This document shows, in pieces, positions 1-64,000 of a stretch of DNA of 64,000 bases. Position numbers and translations under genes: made by a program. Positions within the stretch are counted from its first letter, which is position 1; the number at the start of each line of letters is the position of its first letter. The notes beneath the pieces are model-generated. The model had not been told where the DNA came from. It ran no database searches and worked only from the letters and a program-made list of their open reading frames with translations. This stretch comes from Eopsaltria australis (Eukaryota; Chordata; Aves; Passeriformes; Petroicidae), in assembly GCA_034509425.1 (NCBI GenBank), contig JAVTVJ010000347.1, positions 682,001 to 746,000 on the forward strand, in the 5' to 3' direction.

Positions 1-773
1 TATCTGTTACATAATTTGCATGGCTTAGCTAGAATTCCTTCAGGAAATAACATTTTTTCCAACTTAAAGGTCTAAATGTTAAGGAACAAACACTGAAAGT
101 AGTAAAGCTTAAAAAGCAGAAACGAAGGACTGCTCGTGTGTCTCTTCCATGTTTAGATTACAATGCACTTTCAGATGCAAGGGTTGCAATGTAAATCATG
201 TTCCTCTTGCCTTAGCCTGCTTTACAAGAGACTTGGATTACTCTATCTAACATCACGCAGGTCATGTTTTCAGACCTCTGGCTATATAAAGGAAAGTTTA
301 GTAGCTACAATAATCTTTCAGCTTCAATGTAAAGATTTTGGAGCAAATTTACCGCAGATTTTAGGTATATATTTCTCCTGTATTTCAGTTTTTCTCAACT
401 ACCATGACAAACATCTGAGAGAAACAAATGGATTTTCTGGACCAACATCACAAACTGATTTTTCACTTTATTCCTTCATTTTGCAGCTTATCAAATTCTG
501 GCTTGAAAAGACTGCTGTAGTAAATACTGGCCATGGTTACCCATTGTTAATTAAATAAATTTCATCAGCTGTGGCCAATTGTAATAATTTTGCAAGATCA
601 AGGCATTATATGCTAGAGGAGAGTATGGTAGAATGAGAGAAATTCAGGGAAACAGTATTTTATTTTAAAGACTTCTCTTGATTTGTGTTTTACCATTGCC
701 ACCACAGTGGTATCTCATGTTGACTTATTAAACAGACCCACAGCTTGAACAGTTGCATTTTTTTCTGGATTAA
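1..773. other. Upstream flank, nothing recognised
   Basis: AT-rich sequence. A 131-codon open frame at 163-558 has no recognisable domain and a composition typical of chance frames. I see no RNA gene or repeat here before the CR1 fragment. Confidence 0.5.
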
Positions 774-1766
774 AGACTGGATAGCTGGGCCCAGAGAGTG
801 GTGCTGAATAGGGCCACATCCACTTGGTAACTGGACACTAGTGGGGTTCCCCAAGGATCAGTATTTGGACCAGCCCTGTTTAATATCTTTATCAGTGATC
901 TGATGAGGGAATCAAGTGCACCTCAGTCAGTTTGTAGATGGCACCAAGTTGGGCAGGTATGTTGATATACTGGATTGTATGAAGGGGTTTGGACAGGCTG
1001 GATCAATGGATCAGAGACCCATGCAATTGCATGAGGTTCAACGTGGCCAAGTGTCGAGTCCTACATTTGTGTCACAACAACCCCATGGAACTGCAGGCAG
1101 AGTGGCTGGAAAGCTGCCAGCAGAAAACCTGGGGGTGCTGGTTTACATTTGGCTGAACATGAGCCAGGGTGTGCCCAGGTGACCAAGAAGGCCAATGGCA
1201 TCCTGGCCTGTATTGGCAATAGTGTGGCCAGCAGGAGCAGGGCAGGGATTGTCCCTCTGTACTCAGCTCTGGTGAGGCCACATCTGGAGTGCTGTGTGCA
1301 GTTCTGGGCCAGACTGGAGTGAGTCCAGAGAAGGGCAATGAAGCTGGTGAAAGACCTGGAGCACAAGTCTTATGAGGAGTAGCTGAAGGATCTGGGGTCG
1401 TTTAGCCTGGAGAAGAGGAGGCTCAGGGGAGACCTTATTGCTCTCTTCAACTACCTGAAAGGAAGGGTTACAGAAGTTGGGGTCTCTCTTATCCCAAGTA
1501 ACAAGGAATAGGACAAGGGGAAGTGACCTCAAGTTGCACCAGGGGAATTTTAGATAAAAAAATTTCTTCACAGAAAGGACTGTCAATCAGTGAAACAGGC
1601 TGTCCCAGGGAAAGGGCTGAGACACCATTCCCAGAGGTATTTAAAAGATGTAGACATGGCAATTTGGGACACGGTTGAGTTGTGGACTTGGCAGTCCTGG
1701 GTTAATGGATGGACTTGATCATCTTAGAGGTCTTTTCTAACCTAAATTAGTCTTTGATTCTATGTA
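774..1766 (+). mobile_element. CR1 LINE 3' fragment, ORF2 end and 3' tail, inactive
   Basis: This is a 5'-truncated CR1 non-LTR retrotransposon in sense orientation. It begins inside the reverse transcriptase domain: GVPQGSVFGPALFNIFISDL is RT motif B. FVDGTKLG then stands where FADDTKLG is expected, so one catalytic Asp has become Gly. The rest follows the ORF2 C-terminal region familiar from CR1 (phrases such as gtgtggccagcaggagcagg) and ends in the 3' tail ggtcttttctaacct...tgattctatg. Frameshifts and stops break the frame. It lies about 5.7 kb upstream of BMP5 and is a dead copy. Confidence 0.9.
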
Positions 1767-4700
1767 GAAAGATCAGTTAGCACATACTAAAGATTTCAGG
1801 GTGCACATAGTCTAGCAGTTGTCCCATGCACATCTTTTTCTTTCTCCAACAGCAGGAGATTACTAGTCTCTCAAGGACTGTGTGATTCATGGTAGTGATC
1901 ACTTTCAATCAAAAATACTGGAGCAGCAGCTCCTTTTTTACTGCCTGAGGGGCCAGCTGATCTCTTACAAAAGGGGAAACTTTGCTAAACAAAGGAAGTA
2001 ATTTTAAAAGAAGAAAATAACATCTGTCTACAGATATGTGGGGAGGGAAAGAAGAAATGTGAAAATGGAGATGGTGGGGGAAAAAGATTTAAAGTTTACA
2101 AAGCCGAAAAGAAAGTCCATGTGGGATCAGAGACAGCACAGAGACAGACTAAATGCAGAGAGACGTAATAGGAGAAAGTATTGGGAAGAGAGGGAGAGTG
2201 TGTATAAAACGAAGAACAGGAAAATTGTATAAAAGCCCCAAAACTAATTTAGAGAGAGATTAAGAGACTGCTGCACCATCCCATTGCCAGTAGAGGTGCT
2301 AAAGCCACGGCTATGGAATAGAGTAACAAAACGCTCAAGGGAAGAAATAATTCCTATATTTAGATAGGTAGAGTATTTCACAATATGAACAATAGTGCAG
2401 TGCAGCTACCTAGAAGGCATCCGTTTAGAAAATAATTTCTGTATGAGTCTGTAGTTGAAAATAAAAAGAACTCCAGCAAGAGGCAGAAGTTCCCTGGAAA
2501 AGCACTTCAGCCAGCTCGGGAACAGCACAAGACACTTCTGGCCGTGCTGCAGCCAGAGAACAAGGGGACCAGCAGGTACCAGTCTGCAGCTGGGGCACAA
2601 TAAAACCCTTCTACAAGCTGAGCCAAGAATAATCTTCTTTAAAAGTCCTTTACTACTTACAAACGTTGTTGCTCTTGTCCAAGTGTTCTGTATTTGCCTC
2701 AGTGCAGTTCCCTTTTTTTTTTTCCTTTAAGATAATTAGAGGCTTATTGTACACCAAAGGGGATTTCTGGGAGCTCTTTGGGTTTTTAAATTATGCCAAT
2801 GACAGCACTGTGATGTAAAATCATATTATTAATTGCATATTTTGTGATTCTCATTTCTGAAGTGTATGTGTGAAACAAGGTTTTTTATTTCCCAGTCCTT
2901 GAGTATAATAAGTTTCAGAAAAAGTCCCCGGGCAGATTGCAAAATAATTTTTCCCAATTTTCGTAATATTAAAGAAAAATTTAATTTTAATGCTGCAGAG
3001 TATTCTGTGCTGATAGTTTTACAACGTTTTGTATGTACTGTGAATAGAACAAACTTCACAAATTATTGCACTTAAAGCTGGAGCCCTTTCTGTAAATTTT
3101 AAACAAAGTGTTCTATTAAATGCCATCTATAAAATGCTTGATGACTTACCTCCTAGGCTGATTTGTGATTTTGCCTGTGCTTTTGAATGCCTGGATGAAA
3201 AGCTCTTTTGCTACAGGAAACTGCTTGGTAACCGAATAAATAACACTATAATCTAAGTATTGAACACTTCCACATAGTAAGTCTTATTTTGCAATGTATT
3301 CCTCTTGCTGTAGCATAAAATGGAAGAACTCTCTCTATAGATAAATAATACTGTGAATAAAAGGATTTACAAACATTATACTTAATTTATCTCAGCTGCC
3401 AATTTCTGCAGTTATTTCTACCAGTTTTCACACTGTGCCCTTTACAAATGAAATTCTCTTTTCATTAGAAGGCGTGTTTTTCAATGATGCAGAAAAATAT
3501 ATTTGTGCTTCATTCTTAAGTTAGCAGAGTAAGAATATATCTGTCATACAACATCCAACTCAATAAAGTAAAAAACTGAGTGAAAGCTGTAATACAAGGT
3601 TTTTTGATTGGATATTTGAAAGATTTGGACACATGCATACTTATGTCCAAAGTCTCAGATGTACACCTTATGCAGTCCATACTACTGTAAATCTGACTTG
3701 GATACAGGTAGTGTAAGAGGTTTGCCAAATTATGGTCAGTGACACACTTTTGCCTCAGGAGATGTCCAGATTACTTGTTTTCTTTTCGCTGGGGAATCTG
3801 CCCCTTTAACAATTAATTATTCTCCAGCTCTCATGAAATCTTTTCATAGGAGTCTTTCTCCATGCACCTTTTGCAGCAATAGCTTTGCTGAGAGATAACA
3901 AGACCAGACTTGAACATTTTTAATGCTGGATTTTCTGCTCATGCACAATATTGATCTGAATGTCAAATTTACCTGGTCATTAAGGAGGGAGAGAGTCATC
4001 AGAATAATTCTGTGAGCATGAATAGTTTTCAGATTTAGACTGCACAAGTCTTGAAGAGGGTCTGCATTTTAGCCTAATTTACCAGTGTTGCAGAGAACCA
4101 TTGCTGTGGGGAATCATCCTCTGTTGATGTGATATTGAGAACCAAAGGGATTCTGCATTTAGTAGCCATCCACTGATTTTTTATATTTTTGAGTAGCGGG
4201 CATTACCCAAAAAAACATTTGTATCTTCAATGATTACAGAGATCTTCTGGGTAGCTATAATTTTTTTCCACTATTATAGTGAATGGTGATCCATTGGAAT
4301 GCAAGATTGGCGAGATCTGGATTCCCAGGTTTCATTGCTTCCCTTATGATATTTTCTCTAGCATTGTTTAGATTAGTACAAACATAATGAGCTCTGAAAT
4401 CACTCATCATGTGCATACTTGCCACATTGCTTAAGAAATCCATGCAGCTGCTTCCTATCTCGTACTGCCAGGGTGCCTGCATGATGCTCTGCTTCTTTCC
4501 TGCCTCTGAGTCCCTGCTCTCCAGGTGCACCACTGGTTATGTGCTCCTCTCTCAGGTATCTATCCCTAAGGGGAGCTCACTTCTGGAGTAATTTCAGTCT
4601 TCCTTTTAATTTTAAAGGGCTAGGTAAGGGCTGCTCAGGTGATTTCTCATGTTGCTTCCAGGTTTGACATCTGAGGAAGAAGGAAGTCTCTGTGTATCTT

Positions 4701-7130
4701 GACATGCCAAAATTATACATGGTATTTTTAGTTTAGAAGTTCGTTGTTTCATACTGGAAATACACAATGGGGTCTATCAGTGATTACACACACCTTTCAC
4801 TTCATTAGCAAAGACTTTCAGTTTTAGAGCTCTGTCTCCCCTGTATGAAGTACCCGTGCTAAGAATGAGTGGTTATGGAATACAGGCTTATGCAAAAGGA
4901 CATTGTGTTTATAATAATTAAAACTTTTTTTGGTTCTTTTTGTATTCTAGTCTGGGACATTTGGTGCCTCAGTGTAGTGCAAGCTAATGTAAAATAAATG
5001 CTTTGTATATATTTTACTTGTTTTGTTGTGCCTCTATCAAAAAATAACAGGAGCTGTTTCCATCAAACATATGATTACTAGTTTAGATGTGTTCTTATTT
5101 AGTTTCTGTAGGGAAAGATGTTTGCTACATAAAAGAATCCTCAACTTTGAAGGAATTTTTGGCTTTTTTAATGAAAAAAATTAATGTGGAACTTCAGACA
5201 CTAGTGGGATAATATAGGAAATTTCTATTGCTGGATATACTGATCAGCTGAGGACTTAAATCCTCTGAGCAATCAATCCACTGGCTTTTATGAATGCTTA
5301 GGGAAAAAAGGAAATATATTGCTGGAAAGAGGAAGAAATCTTGTTTCAGGATATGTGATGGCCAAATTCATAAAAGACATATGTATGGTAAAGTCTCATG
5401 TATCATTGCAACTGACTGAGCAGAACAAGTGAAAAGAAGAAAAAACAGGAAATAACAAATAGATTTTGAGGGAACACCTTAGCAAGGAAGGAAAATGTAT
5501 TCAGATTGTACTTGCTCTTCTGCTAAAAAAAAACAAACCAAGACTTTTGCTAAATATCTTCCTAATTTTAGTGCTAATTCAGCAGGTCTAGCATGAGATA
5601 AATCCTTTCTTGGGACAAGGTTTGTTCATTAAATGTGCTGATTTATGAGAGAGAATCAGCTGTATTTTGGTGATGGTTGTACTAAACTGTAAAGCTTGTT
5701 TGTGCTTAATATACTGGGTAAATTGTTCCTGGCTTCTTAGGGTGTGACTATACTCGCTGTCACACTCCCAAGTTTACACAAGGACTGTGTGATTTGCTGA
5801 GTAGGTGTCATGTAAAGGAAAACCCAAAGGGGTGGATTTTATATACCTGTTTTTTCCCCCTAATTCCATGTTGACAAAAAACCTTTTCTGTCCCTTTTTT
5901 CTACCCTTCATCAAAAGAAAGTCTCCTCAAGGCTAAAGGCAAATTTTAGCAGTAAGGAAAATGATCACCTATAATCTGAGCAGCATGAAATTTAACACGG
6001 TGATTTTGTTTTAGTGAGAGGAAAACACCAGTTACTGGCTGTCAAAAAATTCTACACTGAACCTTAACTTCATGGGCAGCAGCTTTAAAATCTATTTAAT
6101 ATTCTTATTTCTTCAGTTAAACTTTTTTCTCCTTCAGTTAATAACAGACTGTGGGATTAAATCTTAGCTTTTCATATTTACTGGGAAAAGTAGTATAGCA
6201 ATTTATGAGTAAAAATGTACTTTGAATAAATTATCATTGCAAATTACAGTTTATGAAAGTTGTGACTATAACCATAATTACAGCATTTGCTGTGCACAAT
6301 TTGAAATCTTGCTCGCTGAATAAATTTGTTTTCATTCAGATTGCATTCCCAACATTTTTAGGAAAGAGTGAATCAAGCTTCACTGACAAAATTTCCTACA
6401 GAGTTTATTAAAAAGGTCACCTTTGTTTGCTAAATTTGCCTAAAACATAAACTTTTCATGAATTAGTGAGATGCTATTTTAGACTGTTAAGAGAGTTTCC
6501 TACTCAGGTTTACTAAACCATAGACTCATAAGGAGACTCAGAAGAGCTTCCATGTTACGCCATCTATATATCCTAAAATTGTTGCAGTTAAAATTGATTG
6601 TGCAAGCTGTTACCAAAAAAGCAGCTGATAGCCAAAATTAGCTGTATTACTGTAAATTGGAGAGACAGGGGGAGAGGTTTAAAGCTCTGTCTGGCAAGAG
6701 AAGGGTTAAGGACTTTTTTGCTATACCCGTTTCAAATTACAATGAGAAGCCTCTTCTTTCCCAGCAGGGTTGTGCTTACATTAGTCTTTAGATCTCTCTT
6801 GAAGAGAGCTGTTATATTTGTGCCTGCTACAGTTGGAAATAACAGTTCAGAAGCTGAAAAGGGTTGAATGGATTTACAGAAGGTTATTTTTTGCAAGTAA
6901 ATTCATGGCAACACATTAATTTGATTAGTACATGCTTTAGAATTACTTTACACTCAAGCGATTCAAAAGAGGTTAAAGTTATCTCCAGGCTGCTGGACAA
7001 ATATGTGTTACACCACCAAGGTACAGATCAAGACAAATCTGTGACTCAGGATTTTATCTTGGGAAGAGCGCAAGGTGTACGAAGAACTCAGAATAACGAG
7101 GGAAGATAACTCTGGGAACTACAATGTGTC
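1767..7130. other. BMP5 upstream flank, no gene recognised
   Basis: This is 5.4 kb of AT-rich DNA between the CR1 copy and the BMP5 start region. A purine-rich stretch lies at about 2030-2240 and a somewhat more GC-rich block at 2460-2610. The segment 6590-7130 is close enough to hold promoter, 5' UTR or upstream non-coding exon sequence, but no decisive motif is visible. Open frames here are short and unrecognised. Confidence 0.5.
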
Positions 7131-7508
7131 AGAAGAACATCTCTTGCTAATACAGCTCCCCACCAAAGACCTGGTTATCTAAGGTTTATATAGGAATGCC
7201 TAGGTCAGCTGACAAAATACTGGTCTTCTGCTCCATAAATGCAGAAAAAACGATAACAACAGTGGAAAATTGGAAGTCTGAATTTCAGCTTTCTTAGAAA
7301 TAACTGCAACCTGACACATTCCATAATATTTAAACAGGGTGGGGGGAGAGGAATCACCAAAGATGTTACGATGTTACGTTTAGAGATGACATTGACATGA
7401 AGAATAGGTAAATTTTGTTTTTCAACTACTGGGAAAGCAGACCTCATAGGAACTCAGAACAAGTAGGAGAAAAGTTGTTTTTTTTTCCTTGTTCTTTTTC
7501 TTTCCAAG
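7131..7508 (+). promoter_or_regulatory. Probable BMP5 5' UTR and promoter-proximal region
   Basis: This is the stretch just before the BMP5 start codon. A TATA-like tttatata at 7185-7192 could place a start site near 7215-7225, but this is a guess from one motif. A T-rich run at about 7480-7505 precedes the ATG. Several ATGs lie upstream (for example at 7362, 7371 and 7386), so short upstream frames would be present if the transcript extends that far. It is not CpG-island-like. The true transcription start may lie further upstream or in a separate non-coding exon. Confidence 0.3.
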
Positions 7509-60727
<53,219 letters not shown>

Positions 60728-60775
60728 AATAAAAAATAATCTAAAGCAGAGGGTTTTATTCAAAATTGTAATAAA
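60728..60775 (+). terminator. Proximal poly(A) signals of BMP5
   Basis: Two AATAAA hexamers lie at 60728-60733, starting one base after the stop codon, and at 60770-60775. Use of the second would give a very short 3' UTR lacking the AU-rich and Pumilio-type elements. No strong GT-rich element follows closely, so these sites are probably weak. Confidence 0.35.
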
Positions 60776-62895
60776 GTCAAGATATGAGCATTGCTGATGA
60801 AAAGGCAGGCCTAAATTTATTCCATTTCATGTCATCTCTCATTTAATTGTACAGTATAATGTATATAGTAGCTTTTATTTATTTAAAAGTATATAGTTTC
60901 TTTTGTATGAGCAAAATTTCAGAACCATTTATTTAATGGGTCACCTTACTATTCAGTAGAAGTCCAGAAATTAATTTTTCAATTGACCATACTGAAATCT
61001 GCTTTATCCCATCTCAATATTGTAAAGTAAAGCCTTTTTGTATAGAATTTTTTTTAAACTAGAAACTCCAGAACTTCTGTAAGCGCTTTGTATTGTTAGA
61101 GGAGCTAAAATGCATTTGGTCATATTGTGCCAATGAAAACTGTGGCAAGGTATTTATTTAGAAAAAGGCACAGGAAGAAAAAAAAACTAAACAAAACTGC
61201 TCAGCTAAACATATTTTTTTCTTTTAGAAATTCTGCTCCATTAGAAAAAGTGAAATGTTGAACAATTCTTAAGTAAATAGCACATAAAAATAGAAGTGAA
61301 AAAATTGCACATAATTGTTATAACTGTTTTCTTTAACAAGATGAGTGTAACTGGAGGAGTATGTTACTTTTTGGCTTGTGAGCTGCAGGGTTTGCAAAAG
61401 GCTCCAGGCTTCAGAAATTCTGTGTAGACAGACTCTTGCCTCTATCTATGACTTTCCAAGTTAACACTAAAAATTGAACAACAACATTCTTACCTCAAAT
61501 CATATCAGTCTATTATCTACGACACTGCTCTGGCAGGTATTTTTATAATAGTGTAAAACAAGCCAAAATCAAACAAAAAAACCACACAAGCCTTCCTGTT
61601 ATATACACACGTTACTATATACACAAAGTATATAGAATACAGGTATGGAAGGGCTTTGCTTTATTTAGCTCCCACTTCTGGATGTGTTTTATGAGTGCGC
61701 AAGGAAGGCACAGGGGGTGCAGCAGTTGTTACTTGTTTAAAGAAAAATCTTATCACAGGTGGTGGCCGTTTTCAGGAAAAGCTAAAAAACACCTTTCATA
61801 AGAAGATGTTGGGTAACTTGCAGCCTATTTGCAGTCCCATCTGCTTTTCTATCAAGTGGGGATTGGTTTAAATAATGAGACTCAATATGGAATATTTTTC
61901 CTTTTATTTAGCATTAACTATTGTAACTTTGATAGTTCTTAAATCCATATAAATAACTTTTCTAATCCCACTAAATTTTGGGCTCAAGTTAAAGCCTTTG
62001 TGAATTACACAAACAATTACAGATTACCATTCCCATCACCACTACACAATATTTATTTTGAGTTAATTACATTCAATGTCTTTGGGCACCCCTTTGTTTT
62101 TGTGTTATGAAAATGGGAGAATAGAAATGTTTTTCTCTCTATTACATGGCTAATTATAACATATGCTTTTATCATGAATTGCCTTCATTAAAAACGCTTC
62201 CTATAAACCATTCTCAAAGAGTTATTAAAAAATGGATAGGATTTATAAGTTTCTTCTTAGACAGTCTATTCATGTAAACTCTGACTTCTCTGGTTATTCA
62301 AAACATATCTCAGAAAACTCAGATGATTACAGACTGATAAAATCATCATGTGTGTGTGACTGTGTGTATGCATGTGAATAGGCAGCTGTCATTTTTGCAG
62401 AAACTAATTTATTTTATCTTGCTATTGGAGTAATACATAAATCCTTTCTGTGCATACACTCAATTTAAAAAAAATTAAAAATTAGCAGTTCTGATTTCAG
62501 CCTTGGGAACTCTTTCCCCTGAATAGAACAGTTCCATTTTACACTCCCATCTGTATTTTATAGTGTCATTACCTACATATCAACATGTATAGGAAAAAAG
62601 GTCTCCATCCGAATTACCATTTTGGAAAAGTTAAACTCCTCTGTTGTCTTCGAAAGGATTACTGTTTTTTGTATAAATTGGGTAGGTGGATATGCTTTTT
62701 TGAACTCAATTTATTCTAAATGGAATTTGATGGATACTAAATTTTGGGTACATTAAGTAATATATTTTTAAATAATGGTGTACCATTTTGAGACTAAGAA
62801 GCTGAAGATTATTGTTATATTATTCTTTAAAATATGCTGTTGGAATATATTTCTATATTTTGAGACATAATAAACCTGTAATAATGTTTTCCGCT
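60728..62895 (+). other. BMP5: BMP5 3' untranslated region (inferred)
   Basis: About 2.2 kb of AT-rich sequence without long open frames follows the stop codon. It holds ATTTA-rich segments (attttatttattt near 60874-60886, and others near 60930 and 61152) of the kind found in unstable mRNAs. It also has one Pumilio-type TGTATATA at 60860-60867. The extent is inferred from the distal AATAAA at 62869 and the GT-rich run that follows it. A long 3' UTR is usual for BMP5, but transcript data would be needed to fix the end. Confidence 0.6.
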
Positions 62896-62915
62896 GCCGT
62901 GGTTTTGCTTCTTAG
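62869..62915 (+). terminator. Distal poly(A) signal of BMP5
   Basis: AATAAA at 62869-62874 is followed within about 15-40 nt by a T/GT-rich segment (gttttccgctgccgtggttttgcttctt region), the layout of an efficient vertebrate cleavage site. It is the best candidate for the main end of the BMP5 mRNA. Another AATAAA at 63196-63201 is a further possibility. Confidence 0.55.
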
Positions 62916-64000
62916 ACACATGACAAAATGACAGTGACTTGATGTATCCTTTTAAAAGGAAAAGTAGGATATCACCAATGGTTATGGACAGATTTTGTGA
63001 TAGTTCATTTCTAGTACAGACATTTTGCAAAATCACTTCTACTTTGTTGCTTCTTAAACAGCAGATTGTGAACCATCTACACTACTACAAATAATCATAC
63101 CTTCAAATCATACCTCCAAGTTCAAAATATACTAGAAAGGAGAAATTTTTTTTATAAATCCTAATATATCCATACATGGTCATTCTTGTTGTTGAAATAA
63201 AGGATAGTGGCACCAAACTTTCTGCATGCTCTGGAGACGTAAACTTATGTATGTTTTTATGAAAACCTGTTCAGGTAAGCTCTTCTTCAGTAGTACCAAC
63301 TAATGCAAGGCTTTTTGTTCTTTTCCTTCACCTTATCAAATACCTGTTATTTTATGTATATTTATGCATAATATATACACACTTATATTTAATGCAATGT
63401 GTACACAATTATATGAAAATTTACCCTTATCTGTAGCTATAGCCATTTCTTTAGTTATGAAGACTACTCCATTGCCATTTAGGACACAAGAGCTTTCCCC
63501 TTTATCATGTTGTTTAAATTTTCAGCATCCTTAACAACTGGAACCTCAAGGGCTGAGAACCAAATAAATCCAGAATTGATATTACAAAGCTGTCTGGTAG
63601 CTGACAACTTATCAATGCATGGGGTCAGTGCAAAACCCAGCTAGAGAGATCTCAGAGAGTTGTTGGTGTGGATGTCTTTAGACAAAATGATGATCATACT
63701 TGGTTCCACTGTGCATCTATCTGAAAGGCTGTTTGGACTGACATGTCCTTAACAACGCCATGCCTCCTCCTTCTGCAGTGGGCTGTTTAGGTAAATATGC
63801 ATTTGTGTGAGTGGTTATGTAGGTAGTGAAAATGAAACACTTGGGTATCTTTAGGAATGAGAAACCAGGCCTTTCTAGCTGCACAGGAGAGCACAGCTGT
63901 TTGTTTTGCACACTGGGATGTATAAAACTTTAGAGCAGTACTTAGTTACTCTTTACATTATGATGTGAGTCAATTGTCAGGCCATTTGGGGCCTCATTTT
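62916..64000. other. Downstream flank of BMP5, nothing recognised
   Basis: AT-rich sequence beyond the presumed poly(A) site. It has one more AATAAA (63196-63201), which could be an alternative 3' end. No exon of a neighbouring gene is seen. In other vertebrates the next gene on this side is expected to be COL21A1. Confidence 0.45.

Noticed and set aside
163..558. 131-codon open frame upstream of BMP5
   Set aside because: No domain, no exon-type conservation visible to me, no splice signals that build a longer protein.

Overview
The window comes from a bird, most likely a passerine. CR1 LINE fragments, recognisable by their ATTCTATGAT-type 3' tails and CR1 ORF2 peptide remnants, are the dominant interspersed repeats. 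There is also one tRNA-Ile-derived SINE with a CR1-like tail, a structure I associate with TguSINE1 of songbirds. The DNA is AT-rich, gene-poor and typical of a long vertebrate developmental-gene locus. No prokaryotic feature, operon, CRISPR array or intact mobile element is present.

Only one protein-coding gene can be supported: BMP5 (bone morphogenetic protein 5), on the + strand, with its whole coding region inside the window. Seven coding exons (7509-7992, 30518-30710, 36472-36620, 46945-47142, 54888-54964, 56795-56905, 60578-60727) join with GT-AG junctions and matching phases. Together they make a 453-residue preproprotein with a signal peptide, a TGF-beta propeptide, an RSVR furin site and a seven-cysteine knot domain. 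The introns measure about 22.5, 5.8, 10.3, 7.7, 1.8 and 3.7 kb. A long AT-rich 3' UTR follows, with proximal poly(A) signals at 60728 and 60770 and a stronger candidate at 62869.

Layout: 1-7.1 kb is upstream flank with one dead CR1. 7.1-7.5 kb is the probable 5' UTR/promoter side. 7.5-60.7 kb is BMP5, with introns carrying CR1 pieces (15.8, 23.4-24.6, 31.2, 32.8, 49.9 and 52.1-53.4 kb), the SINE (19.2 kb), a MIR-like fossil (55.8 kb) and simple repeats. 60.7-62.9 kb is the 3' UTR, and 62.9-64 kb is downstream flank. Many short open frames exist, but they are exon shadows, CR1 remnants or chance frames.

I found no previously undescribed biological system. The points most worth a second look are an extra Asn at the start of the mature ligand, a CR1 with its reverse transcriptase region deleted, an inverted CR1 tail pair, the SINE and MIR fossils, an exon-like block in intron 2, a CpG-dense patch in intron 3, and several enhancer-like intronic stretches. 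The repeat calls rest on remembered consensus features, not on a database search.
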